Source: a virus
Virus record (IMG/VR): IMGVR_UViG_3300022843_000009
Location: 62,001 to 126,000 of that record
Length of the DNA stretch: 64,000 bases
Reading direction: 5' to 3' (one strand)
Within the stretch, counting starts at the first letter, position 1; every line of letters starts with the position of its first letter. The notes under the pieces are model-generated. The model saw nothing but the letters and a program-made list of their open reading frames with translations, was not told the DNA's origin and searched no databases. The translations under genes and the position numbers were made by a program. Of the stretch, positions 43,910-52,067 are shown piece after piece.

Positions 43910-44367
43910 TATTGTTCTTTATTGTATTGTTCAAAATGCTCACACACAGAACTGTAATTTTCATTGATGTCTTTTTCCCATACTCTTTCCAGAACGTAAC
44001 CCAACCCCCGTGCAAGGCTGTCTTTATAGAGGTCGTTCTTTTTGTTCTTAATTTGCATATGATTTAGCTCCCCCTCGGTATAGACTTTTGGATTTCCATG
44101 GTAGTAATCTCCATCAATCTCCACTAAAACATTATAGTCTGGTAGGTAAAAATCATAAATCACATCGTTAAGAATTCTTTGAGGTTCGCAATTCACACCC
44201 ATCTTCTTCATCATCTTTTCAAATTTCTTTTCTGGGGCGGTCATCTTTTTGGTCATTGCCGCAGCTTGCCCTTCCATATATTTTTTCTTGTTTATCTCAT
44301 GCTGGTCTTTATACAAGTCTTTATACATCTGCTTCTTTAACCACGCGGCTTTCTTCTGCATGCTCAT
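43909..44367 (-). CDS. Free-standing Vsr/DUF559-like endonuclease
   Basis: A 152-residue protein. Residues 1-60 are basic and helical. The C-terminal 90 carry FYLPDYNVLVEIDGDYYHGN, a Lys-rich helix (MQIKNKKNDLYKDSLARGL) and VLERVWEKDI, the same nuclease plan as the endonucleases inside split nrdA and dnaE. No intein is visible in the adjacent genes, so it may be a stand-alone homing endonuclease or a repair-type nuclease. One arm of a divergent promoter pair precedes it. Confidence 0.75.
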   Translation of the reverse strand: MSMQKKAAWLKKQMYKDLYKDQHEINKKKYMEGQAAAMTKKMTAPEKKFEKMMKKMGVNCEPQRILNDVIYDFYLPDYNVLVEIDGDYYHGNPKVYTEGELNHMQIKNKKNDLYKDSLARGLGYVLERVWEKDINENYSSVCEHFEQYNKEQ

Positions 44368-44375
44368 CGTTCTGT

Positions 44376-44425
44376 GTTTATCATAAATAGGGCAAAATGG
44401 TTTCGTTTGCCTATTTATGATAAAC
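44376..44425. promoter_or_regulatory. Divergent late-type promoter pair in an inverted repeat
   Basis: GTTTATCATAAATAGGGCAAA (44376-44396) and its near-exact complement at 44406-44425 (one extra G in the left arm) point a TATTTATGATAAAC element toward the endonuclease gene (minus) and the PAS gene (plus). The identity extends beyond the core, suggesting one promoter was duplicated in inverse orientation. Confidence 0.65.
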
Positions 44426-44453
44426 CTTTAAATTAAAAAATAGTTTGCCGTTT

Positions 44454-45680
44454 ATGGAGAGCAATATTAACATAGAACTTCTTAAATCACTCACGGAAAA
44501 ACTTAATCGACGCGACAAAGATATTCTTGATTCAGAAAAAATGTTTAGAGGTTTTTTTGAAAACTCTTCAGCTGGAATGTGTATAGCAAATGTTGAAGAT
44601 GAAATGTTTATTAAAGTTAATTCTGTTTTTTGCAAGTGGTTAGGATACTCTGAAGAGGAATTGCTATCATCTCCTATATTGTCTTTTATTTCTCCGAACA
44701 GTGTTGATAAAACTAAAGCTGTTTTGACTAAGCTAAAAAAAGGTATTGAGAGTGTTATTGAAGGATTTGTGAATGAATATCTCCATAAGGATGGTCATAG
44801 CGTTTGGTTAAAATGGAATTCTTCAATTCCTGATAATAATGGGATTAATTACAGCGTTTGTGCGAACATAACAACAGAAATTCAACAAGCTATAAAAATT
44901 AGTAAACAAGATAAAATTTACAAAGTTTTAACTGAAAGTAGTCACGAAGCTATTTGCTTGCATGACACCAAAGGAAATTATATATACGTTTCTCCTTCTT
45001 ACGAAAAGCTTTTTGGATACAGTCAAAGTGACATGGTTGAAAAAAATGCTTATGATTTTGTGTTGCCTGAAGATGTTGAAAGAATAAAAAAAGAATCACA
45101 CAAACCTTTGATGAAAAATAAAGATTTTCAAATTGCAAGGTTTCGACTTCGACATAAAAAAGGGTATTATGTGTGGGTAGAGTCTTGTTCGAAGCCGATA
45201 CTTGAAAATGGAGAAATTACTGAAATAAGGACTAGCACTAAGGTGATTACAGAAGTTATAAAATCTGAAAAAGAAGCTTTTATAAACAGGGAAATATATG
45301 AGAAAATTCTTCATAACACTCGTGAACTTGTGAAAGTGTATAAAATAAACGATGGCCCTCCGTCTTTGGTTTACATATCTCCCTCTTGTTTAGAATATAC
45401 TGGATATGCTCCTGAAGAGCATGTAAAACAAAGTTTATCAGAATTGATTCATCCAGAAGATGAAGAAAAAACAATGAAAAAAATGTTAAGTGTTTTGAAT
45501 ACAAAAAAAACACTTATTGTAAAGTACAGAGGGAAGCATAAAACAAAAGGTTATAAGCTAGCAAGCAGCATAGTAAGTCCAATATTGAATGAAGAGGGAG
45601 AAGTGAGCTATATTGTTTTGTCTAGCAAGGTAATCCAAGAGTTAAATAACGATAAACATAACAGTGAAGATGTCGGATAA
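44454..45680 (+). CDS. Three-PAS-domain sensor protein without output domain
   Basis: A 408-residue protein from the ATG at 44454. Three successive PAS/PAC units cover about residues 25-140 (FENSSAGMCIANVEDEMFI, EYLHKDGHSVWLKW), 145-265 (SSHEAICLHDTKGNYIYVSP, FRLRHKKGYYVWVES) and 275-400 (VYISPSCLEYTGYAPEEH, KYRGKHKTKGYKLAS). No kinase, GGDEF, HTH or other effector follows; the chain ends shortly after PAS3. PAS domains bind ligands or partners, so this may sense a small molecule, redox state or light, or act as a dimerising scaffold. It overlaps the coiled-coil membrane gene by 11 nt and has a late-type element 34 nt upstream. Confidence 0.88.
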   Translation: MESNINIELLKSLTEKLNRRDKDILDSEKMFRGFFENSSAGMCIANVEDEMFIKVNSVFCKWLGYSEEELLSSPILSFISPNSVDKTKAVLTKLKKGIESVIEGFVNEYLHKDGHSVWLKWNSSIPDNNGINYSVCANITTEIQQAIKISKQDKIYKVLTESSHEAICLHDTKGNYIYVSPSYEKLFGYSQSDMVEKNAYDFVLPEDVERIKKESHKPLMKNKDFQIARFRLRHKKGYYVWVESCSKPILENGEITEIRTSTKVITEVIKSEKEAFINREIYEKILHNTRELVKVYKINDGPPSLVYISPSCLEYTGYAPEEHVKQSLSELIHPEDEEKTMKKMLSVLNTKKTLIVKYRGKHKTKGYKLASSIVSPILNEEGEVSYIVLSSKVIQELNNDKHNSEDVG

Positions 45681-46101
45681 CCAAGAAAAAAATGGATGGA
45701 ACGAATGGTCAAAGCACATCATTCGTGAATTAGAACGTTTAAATGAAAGCTCTGAAAAACTTCGTGAAGGCATTCAAGATAGTAATTTAGAGATAACAAA
45801 ACTTAAAGGACTAGAGAAAGAAATTGTTGAGCTAAAATCAGGAGTAACGTCAATTAAAAATGAGATAGAAAAATCCTCTTACAAATTTCAAGCCCGTGTA
45901 GATGAAAGAATAAAGACTCTGATTAAAGAAATTAACGAAAATGTAGTTGAAGTTAAAAATTCAACAGACAGCCTCATTGAAAGAATTTCTAAACTTGAAG
46001 ACTACAAAAGCTACATAGTAGGGATTGGAGTTGCTGTCGGTATAATAATAACCTTTATTATATCAGTATTAGCGCTTTTTGACTGGGGTTCTATCACTTA
46101 A
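45670..46101 (+). CDS. Coiled-coil, C-terminally membrane-anchored protein
   Basis: A 143-residue protein from the ATG at 45670 (an in-frame GTG lies 6 nt earlier). Residues 15-115 are a heptad-rich coiled coil (ERLNESSEKLREGIQDSN, LIKEINENVVEVKNSTD). Residues 118-138 form one transmembrane helix (IVGIGVAVGIIITFIISVLAL). The gene starts inside the 3' end of the PAS gene, so the two are translated together. It is a natural candidate for a membrane partner through which the PAS protein acts; that link is inferred. Confidence 0.75.
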   Translation: MSDNQEKNGWNEWSKHIIRELERLNESSEKLREGIQDSNLEITKLKGLEKEIVELKSGVTSIKNEIEKSSYKFQARVDERIKTLIKEINENVVEVKNSTDSLIERISKLEDYKSYIVGIGVAVGIIITFIISVLALFDWGSIT

Positions 46102-46151
46102 TATTTGTCGTCTTTGACTAAAACCACAGTGTGTTGAATAGCGTATGATTC

Positions 46152-46958
46152 TTAGCAACCAGGGCCGCTCTTTGCTTTGAGTGGAAATGAGAGGAATGCT
46201 AAAAAGTTTGGCTCAACGGTAATGAATAAGTTTTTCCACCAGTATCCGTATCCGAATTTCTCTTTCATTATTTCTCCCACAACTTTCCTAGCTTTTTTAG
46301 GTACTATTACAGTCTTTACAGAAGTGCCCTCAATTATGTGTGCAGCTCTTTTTCGGCCTTTTATTCTTTCAATGTAATTCATCTTCTCCCACCATTGTAT
46401 TAGCGTTTGAGATTGGGTTCTGCTAATTTCTAATTCATTGGAAATAAGCGTTACAGACATGCTCACAAATTCTCCCTTAATTTCAGTACGATTTTCTTTA
46501 TTCACTTCATTGAAGCGGTTGCTAATCTCGTTCTTAAGGCTAGAGTGGACGTGATGTATCTGTCTTGCTTTGTACTCAACTAATTTTAGAAGCAGCAGCT
46601 TCTTCATTTCAGACACAGTGGTGATATTTCTACCTTGTGTATCTATCGTGCATCGATGTTTAACTATGAGCCCGTTAATTGGCTTTTCTACTTTGTTATG
46701 AGAGACCATTTGGAGGTTGCCGTGGTGAAATTTAGCAAGACCCCATTTAATCATCGTTGGAACACATCTCCTAAGGATTGAAACGGATATACCAAGCTTT
46801 TCCGAAGCAGACCTCCAGGAAAAATTATAAATTACAGGGGATTTTTTGAATCGCCCTCGAATTAGGTAATACAAAGCCAGAGCGTCTAAAGCATTCCTGT
46901 AATGGAAATGACCTATAACGCCTTCATTTGTCTTGATATAATATCTCGTTTTCCTAAT
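46152..46958 (-). CDS. Winged-helix DNA-binding protein, possible non-ATG start
   Basis: A protein with two putative winged-helix parts: SWRSASEKLGISVSILRRCV near the N-terminus and SVTLISNELEISRTQSQTLI in the middle, ending in a basic/aromatic tail. The pattern suits a phage replication or transcription regulator. The open frame extends back past the first in-frame TTG (46874) through coding-like sequence (TRYYIKTNEGVIGHFHYRNA) to an ATT at 46958 that overlaps the upstream stop (AATTAG). No ATG, GTG or other TTG occurs in that stretch. If only standard starts are allowed, the gene is 46152-46874. Confidence 0.6.
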   Translation of the reverse strand: MRKTRYYIKTNEGVIGHFHYRNALDALALYYLIRGRFKKSPVIYNFSWRSASEKLGISVSILRRCVPTMIKWGLAKFHHGNLQMVSHNKVEKPINGLIVKHRCTIDTQGRNITTVSEMKKLLLLKLVEYKARQIHHVHSSLKNEISNRFNEVNKENRTEIKGEFVSMSVTLISNELEISRTQSQTLIQWWEKMNYIERIKGRKRAAHIIEGTSVKTVIVPKKARKVVGEIMKEKFGYGYWWKNLFITVEPNFLAFLSFPLKAKSGPGC

Positions 46959-47316
46959 TGTCGTAAAATTGAGAGTTGTCCTCTTGTTGTTTTATATGTG
47001 GGCACACGACGATGGTCTGTTGTAAAACATTTAACACCCTCATCATAGCTCCTAAATCGTACATCTTATATTCTCGACAAAGCTTATGAAAATCATTTTC
47101 ACAAACGTATCTAAATGTTGGTTGTCCGTCGATTTCAAGTCGAAGAGGAAAATAATCCCATCCGTCTTGCATCATGCTGTTTTTGTACAATAACGTGCCA
47201 TTGGCTCGCATTCGCCGAGTTGTCCCTATTGATGCGATTATACCGCCTGATTCTTTTGATTCCTCCAAGTTATTCAAGAGGTGTTTGTCAAACCAATAAT
47301 GTTTCTTCATATGCAT
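46954..47316 (-). CDS. Hypothetical protein
   Basis: A 120-residue protein (ATG at 47316 or 47310). Features are a His/Lys-rich start, TTRRMRANGTLLYKNS and a Met/Val-rich C-terminal helix. No family recognised. It overlaps the 3' end of the polymerase C-part gene by 29 nt. Confidence 0.6.
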   Translation of the reverse strand: MHMKKHYWFDKHLLNNLEESKESGGIIASIGTTRRMRANGTLLYKNSMMQDGWDYFPLRLEIDGQPTFRYVCENDFHKLCREYKMYDLGAMMRVLNVLQQTIVVCPHIKQQEDNSQFYDN

Positions 47317-48379
47317 GCATTACTGTTGTTAATTTAACTCTTCCGTTAAAGTTTAAAAATCCTTTTTCGTTTCGTTTGAATTTGCCTACGTATACAGCTT
47401 GTTTCTGTAGCTGAGGAAGAAGTTTTTCACTAATTGGAGAAAATATATTGAACTTTACAGTGTCAATACCATCGCTTCCATGTATAGAGATAAAGTCTTT
47501 TCCTTTTTTAGTTTTCTTAAATAAGATATCATTGATAATAAACCAGTAAAAACCTTCTTCAGCATAATGTGGTAGTGGAAGAATAGCTTCTTTCGACTTG
47601 TCACTCATTTCCCCCATTCGGGTGTGAATAATTGAAACTCGATTAATTTCTTCCATATCAAAACCACATACTCCCATAAATTCATCTTGCTTTTCAATAT
47701 CGGAAGTTGCTGCGTATTTTAAATGGTCTATTCTATGAGTGTACTCGATATCATCCATGTCGAACATTGCAAACTGCGAAGCGTCTTTAGGTTTTTTCTT
47801 CCTGTTTTTATCTCTTAGAAACATTAAATATTCTCTAGAAGTGCTCCAGTCATCAAACATTCCCGCTTGTAAACAAGAACGAAAAGAAGTCTTGTTGAAT
47901 TTAGTGAAGGGTATATCAAAAAAAGCAGCCATAGATATTTCGCTAAATTTCTTCCCTTTTATTGCTAAATTATCTTTCAACTCTTTATAAGCAATATCTC
48001 CCATCCCAGTCATGCTAGAGAAACCCATTGTGATTTCGTTGGGGCCAGTCATCGACCATCTCCATATTGAGAATCTAGTCGGAGGTTTTATAGTGATTCC
48101 TCTAGATATTGCAGCGGTGATTGTCTGAGTCAGCCATTGTTTTTCTTTCTCCTTTCCAGCGTTTGAAGACTTTTGCTCGTTCAATAGCGCTGTATAAAAG
48201 TATACTGGGTAGTAATGCTTTAAGTATAAAGTTTGCATAGCGATGTATGCGTATGAAACCGAGTGACTATTTGAAACACAGATATCATTTGCATAGAAGT
48301 TGTGATGTTCATTATCGATTTCTAAATCGTAAGTATCTACCACTCCTATTTCTTCAACTTCTATAATAGATTCAAACAT
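47288..48379 (-). CDS. dnaE: Split-intein C-half fused to DNA polymerase III alpha C-terminal part
   Basis: A 363-residue protein. Residues 1-37 are an intein C-fragment (TYDLEIDNEHHNFYANDICV, then SN). Residues 38-363 start SHSVSYAYIAMQTLYLKHYY, the conserved DnaE block after the polymerase core, and run through the helix-hairpin-helix region to an OB-fold-like end (KKGKDFISIHGSDGIDTV). Joined to the middle piece by trans-splicing it would complete the alpha subunit. The start overlaps the endonuclease stop by 19 nt. Confidence 0.9.
   Translation of the reverse strand: MFESIIEVEEIGVVDTYDLEIDNEHHNFYANDICVSNSHSVSYAYIAMQTLYLKHYYPVYFYTALLNEQKSSNAGKEKEKQWLTQTITAAISRGITIKPPTRFSIWRWSMTGPNEITMGFSSMTGMGDIAYKELKDNLAIKGKKFSEISMAAFFDIPFTKFNKTSFRSCLQAGMFDDWSTSREYLMFLRDKNRKKKPKDASQFAMFDMDDIEYTHRIDHLKYAATSDIEKQDEFMGVCGFDMEEINRVSIIHTRMGEMSDKSKEAILPLPHYAEEGFYWFIINDILFKKTKKGKDFISIHGSDGIDTVKFNIFSPISEKLLPQLQKQAVYVGKFKRNEKGFLNFNGRVKLTTVMHAYEETLLV
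48269..48379 (-). other. DnaE split intein b, C-fragment (37 aa)
   Basis: Ends Ser-Asn before a Ser +1 residue. A penultimate Ser also occurs in the Npu DnaE intein. The segment EHHNFYAN is shared with the C-terminus of portal intein 1, pointing to a common origin of those C-terminal blocks. Confidence 0.85.
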
Positions 48380-49350
48380 TTTATTTTGTTTTTTATAATT
48401 GACTCGTTATTAATTATATCATTCTCCCACAATTCTATAAGCTGAAAACTCCCGTCACTTTCAACTGCATGCCTTTTTTTTATATCTCTTTTCTTGTTCT
48501 TTATTTGAACATCATGAGTACACCCGCTATGTCTTGTATTTTGATTACTATGAAAAAAATCTCCCTGTACTTCTATTAAAATGCTTCCTATTCTAAAGTC
48601 AAAAGAATAACCATAACAAGAAAACTCTTCTTCCCATGTACCTTTGAATTCTTTAGCGTGATTTGATTCAGAATAAGTATCTTTTCCAAATCGTTCACTT
48701 AGCATTCTCTTTACCTCAAGATGAGGTTTTGATTGACCATGAGAATAGACACCACTTTTGTATCTAGCTATCGTTATATCTCTAAGGCGCTGTTTAGTTT
48801 CTTCTGAATGTTTAAATCCAGTATGACCATGTATTTCTCTTTTTTTAGCACTCTCTGACATGCGCTCAAGTGTTTCATTGCTGAATTCAACGCCTTTTCT
48901 GCGCTCAGAAAGCTTTTTCATGACTTCATTATTATCTTTAGTTTTTCCTTTGTTCCAAGCTTTTATACCGTACATAGGGTTTCCTTTTCCTTTGCGTTCT
49001 TCCTTCATTCTTTCGACGTGAAGTTTATATTCTTTATTATTTTCCGCCACGTACTTAGCAGTTTCTGTTGTAGTACAATTATTCGAAAATTTACCGAAAA
49101 CAATAGAGCCTTGAAGTTTGTAACTAGGCTTATCTCCTGTAATCGGACACAAAGGAGTTGTAATGGATTCTGGAAGCAAATCTACCAAACTCTTCCCATA
49201 AACACTTTTGTGATAATAATTTGATATCTCAGAATTGTAGTAGTTGTTGTTTTGTCTAATTAAAACTAATGACAACTTTGCCCTCCATTTTTTCATATCA
49301 ATATCTTCGCCATTCACTATATCCTTTTTGAAATCGATTTTTACTTTCAT
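48361..49350 (-). CDS. Free-standing homing endonuclease between dnaE middle and C parts
   Basis: A 329-residue protein. The central region has NUMOD3-like DNA-binding modules (NPMYGIKAWNKGKTKDN, KLSERRKGVEFSNETLERMS, GHTGFKHSEETKQRLRDI). The C-terminal 100 carry a Vsr-like nuclease (YSFDFRIGSILIEVQGDFFH, then VQIKNKKRDIKKRHAV and LIELWENDI). It occupies the gap between the two halves of intein b, like the enzyme in nrdA, and should mobilise that intein. The gene begins 33 nt after the stop of the middle part. Confidence 0.82.
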   Translation of the reverse strand: MKVKIDFKKDIVNGEDIDMKKWRAKLSLVLIRQNNNYYNSEISNYYHKSVYGKSLVDLLPESITTPLCPITGDKPSYKLQGSIVFGKFSNNCTTTETAKYVAENNKEYKLHVERMKEERKGKGNPMYGIKAWNKGKTKDNNEVMKKLSERRKGVEFSNETLERMSESAKKREIHGHTGFKHSEETKQRLRDITIARYKSGVYSHGQSKPHLEVKRMLSERFGKDTYSESNHAKEFKGTWEEEFSCYGYSFDFRIGSILIEVQGDFFHSNQNTRHSGCTHDVQIKNKKRDIKKRHAVESDGSFQLIELWENDIINNESIIKNKIKCLNLL

Positions 49351-49383
49351 AATATATAGTATATAGACTGAGATTTGTTAAAA

Positions 49384-51006
49384 CTAGTTTATTTTTACAG
49401 AAAGCTTTTGTTCAATAATATCTTTCAGAGGTAACATACCTTGTTCAGTCATTATTTTATGGTCCAAAGTGCATTCTAAAATTTTCCCACTACTTGTCTT
49501 AATTCGATAAACTTTCTTTTTACCGTTGTTATGACGAGCTTTCACTGGAACCCATTCATTTTTTTTCGTGTCTGGATTATAACCTAAAATCATATCTCCT
49601 GGCCTAGTTTTTAAAAGAGATATTTTTCCCTTTTCCTTTTCTGTGACTTCACAGTTTTCAGATAAACATTTGTTAAACGAATACCCTAGATAATCAGAAA
49701 GGTATAAAAGGATTTTATCAACCTCTTCTTTCGGAACACCATTTTCCTCTGCTCCAGATACAAACTTACTCCAATACTCTTCGTAAGCTTTATAGTTCTT
49801 ACTTTCCTTTTCGTCCTGAGTGAGTTCTTCTCCTTGGTTTGTTTTTTTTATAAGCTTCGCAGCTTTATCAAGTGCACGACGCAAGTTATCACCCTCTCCT
49901 AAATCCATTCCCGCTATCTCTTTTGCGATAAATTGAATTTGCTCCTGAAACACCAGTACACCGTTAGTTTTTTCTAATATTGGCTTTATCAAATCAGATG
50001 GAAATTCAATCTGTCCTGGGAACCTCTTGTTATCAACGTATTGACGGTGGGCTCCAATTCCCATTGGGCCTGGTCGATAAAGAGCATTACAAGCAGCCAT
50101 TTCTTCAAAGTTCTCAACGTTGAGTCCTCGAATCAAAGCGTTCATGCCTGGCGATTCAAATTGGAATATACCGTGGTTCTGACCAAGCATTAACTCCTTG
50201 TAAAGGTTTTGGTCATCAAACTGCTCATCAATATTCATTATTGTATCGAACAAATCAATCTTTTCACCATCCTTAACCATCTTGATACAATCCATGATGA
50301 TATTAATTGTTGACACTTTCAAACGGTCAAGCTTCAATATCCCAAGATAACTCAAGTCTTTTCCAGAGCGGTCCCCCTCTTGATATGCTGATACAATTGA
50401 TTTATTAGAGACAATCATATTTGTTGGGAGGTAGTCCCAAGAAGGCCCAGGAGTAATAACAACTCCAGCGGCGTGTTTACCAAAACCTCTCACTTGACCC
50501 TGAAGAGCCAGTGTTTGTTCTATAATTACTTTGTTGGATGAATCAGTAAGCCATCTTTGTACGAGTGGACTGCAATCATCTGACTGAGCATGGTTTTCTA
50601 ACCACCAAGCCAAGTTGTATTCGACTTTGTCGAACTTCGGCATCTCTTTAGTGATTTGAGCTACATCCGATTCAGTTCCTGTTGCTTCTGGCCCACGGTG
50701 TGCACGAACAACGTCCTTCAAACATCCTCTTTCATTCCATTTAGAAAAAGTACCAACACTCATTACTCGTTCTCTACCATATTTTTTGTAAAGGAAGTCA
50801 TCAGTTTCATGGTCTGTTCCTGTTTGAAAATCAATATCTAAATCGGGAGGGCTATTGTGTATGATTATCAGTGAGTTACACTCTTTATTTAAAGCTTTAC
50901 TAGAAGTAGATTTGACCATAAAATATGGGTCCCCTTCAAAAGATAAGTCATAAACTGGCCCGTCGTACTGTATCTTGCGTATTGACTTTATGCTGACTGT
51001 CTTCAT
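49384..51006 (-). CDS. dnaE: DNA polymerase III alpha middle part flanked by two intein halves
   Basis: A 540-residue protein from ATG 51006, which overlaps the endonuclease stop by 4 nt (a longer frame from 51057 would overlap it further). Residues 1-51 are intein a C-fragment. Residues 52-446 are the central DnaE polymerase block, starting SPPDLDIDF with the catalytic Asp pair and including RGFGKHAAGVVI, GIFQFES and RPGPMGIGAH. Residues 447-540 are the N-fragment of a second intein. It must react at both ends, with the N-part and the C-part, to give a full polymerase. One polypeptide bearing halves of two different split inteins is rare. Confidence 0.92.
   Translation of the reverse strand: MKTVSIKSIRKIQYDGPVYDLSFEGDPYFMVKSTSSKALNKECNSLIIIHNSPPDLDIDFQTGTDHETDDFLYKKYGRERVMSVGTFSKWNERGCLKDVVRAHRGPEATGTESDVAQITKEMPKFDKVEYNLAWWLENHAQSDDCSPLVQRWLTDSSNKVIIEQTLALQGQVRGFGKHAAGVVITPGPSWDYLPTNMIVSNKSIVSAYQEGDRSGKDLSYLGILKLDRLKVSTINIIMDCIKMVKDGEKIDLFDTIMNIDEQFDDQNLYKELMLGQNHGIFQFESPGMNALIRGLNVENFEEMAACNALYRPGPMGIGAHRQYVDNKRFPGQIEFPSDLIKPILEKTNGVLVFQEQIQFIAKEIAGMDLGEGDNLRRALDKAAKLIKKTNQGEELTQDEKESKNYKAYEEYWSKFVSGAEENGVPKEEVDKILLYLSDYLGYSFNKCLSENCEVTEKEKGKISLLKTRPGDMILGYNPDTKKNEWVPVKARHNNGKKKVYRIKTSSGKILECTLDHKIMTEQGMLPLKDIIEQKLSVKIN
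49387..49668 (-). other. DnaE split intein b, N-fragment (94 aa)
   Basis: Starts at Cys (TGT, 49668-49666) after DnaE residues GYSFNK. Recognisable order: CLSENCEV (block A), VYRIKTSSGKILECTLDHKI (block B), then MLPLKDIIEQKLSV. It resembles the N-half of cyanobacterial DnaE split inteins, but the insertion point is four residues further on. Confidence 0.87.
50854..51006 (-). other. DnaE split intein a, C-fragment (51 aa)
   Basis: Runs from the ATG at 51006 to His-Asn, directly before Ser +1 of SPPDLDIDF. The VYDLSFEGDPYFMV part matches block F. Its length, 51 residues, is longer than the other two C-fragments here (35 and 37). Confidence 0.85.
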
Positions 51007-52067
51007 TGAATTGCTTTTTTTAAGGTAGCTTTTACTTCTTCTCTGTTTTTGTCCCAATCATGTTCCCATATGATAAAAACACGATATCCTGTTATCTTTT
51101 TAATTTGCTTAATTCTCTGTTCGTCAATCTCCCAAAGTTGTCCTGCTGTTTTCTTTTTATGAGGATGAAAGTAATCTGCTTTAAACTTTAATGGATTACA
51201 GTGCCAATAGTCTCCATAAAATTCTACTATAATACGGTTTTTAGGATTATAAAAATCTACATGATATGCTTTTTTGTTTTCAACATCAGCAACTATAATT
51301 TGTTGATTTTCACTTTCATCATAAAAACTCGAATCAATAAGCTTTAAATCAGAAACAAGGTATTCAACGAGTTTTTGCTCTTTTTTAGAACTCCCACTTC
51401 CAAAGTTGACTTGGATTTCATGTTGCACATTATCACTGTGGAATATATTCTCAACTCCATATTTTTCCATCATTGTTTCAGTCACAGCACTATAATGACT
51501 TCCTCTGTTTAAAAACCAAGGCACCCCGTATTTGTCTTGAATGGATTTAGATATCTTATCTCTAACTTCTTGTATTTGTACTGGAGAAGTTAACCCTGTT
51601 GTTCCATAAGTTTCATTTAATCCTTTTTGATATTTTTCTCTATAACCTTTTGTTCGATAGTATATTTTTTTGTAATCACCGTGCTTCATATAAAACCCAT
51701 GCTCCCAAAAAAACTTTCCCCCTCTAGAAGGATGGAGTTTGTGACGTATTTTTTTGTTATAAATTTTTGTAAAATATTCAACTTGACTCCCAGTTAAAGG
51801 GTAGTTTTTAGTATCCACCTCCAATCTCATCTGCGTCTTACCACGGTCAATGATGTAATGAAAACCAGTGATGACACCAGTTTTTTTATTATCTCTAATT
51901 AACATAGCTCCAATAATGCAAGAAGGAGAAACAGCTAAACCACACTTATATGGCCACTCTTTGATTTCTTTTTTTGTTGGAACAGCATGAATAAGAGAAG
52001 TCTCACGAAGTCTTTGGTCGAGTTCCGCTTTTGTAATATCTTCTATGCTTAATAATAAATCTATCAT
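51003..52067 (-). CDS. Free-standing homing endonuclease between dnaE N and middle parts
   Basis: A 354-residue protein. The first 230 residues hold basic modules (GYREKYQKGLNETYGTTGLT, VRDKISKSIQDKYGVPWFL, MMEKYGVENIFHS), which look like repeated DNA-binding units. Residues about 240-354 are a Vsr-like nuclease (HVDFYNPKNRIIVEFYGDYW then HCNP, and GYRVFIIWEHDW). It sits inside the break made by intein a together with a 110-residue protein. 4-nt overlaps on both sides couple it to its neighbours. Confidence 0.82.
   Translation of the reverse strand: MIDLLLSIEDITKAELDQRLRETSLIHAVPTKKEIKEWPYKCGLAVSPSCIIGAMLIRDNKKTGVITGFHYIIDRGKTQMRLEVDTKNYPLTGSQVEYFTKIYNKKIRHKLHPSRGGKFFWEHGFYMKHGDYKKIYYRTKGYREKYQKGLNETYGTTGLTSPVQIQEVRDKISKSIQDKYGVPWFLNRGSHYSAVTETMMEKYGVENIFHSDNVQHEIQVNFGSGSSKKEQKLVEYLVSDLKLIDSSFYDESENQQIIVADVENKKAYHVDFYNPKNRIIVEFYGDYWHCNPLKFKADYFHPHKKKTAGQLWEIDEQRIKQIKKITGYRVFIIWEHDWDKNREEVKATLKKAIQ

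Noticed and set aside
44445-44453. TTG start three codons before the PAS gene ATG
   Set aside because: An ATG three codons later begins a sensible sequence, and the TTG has no extra support.
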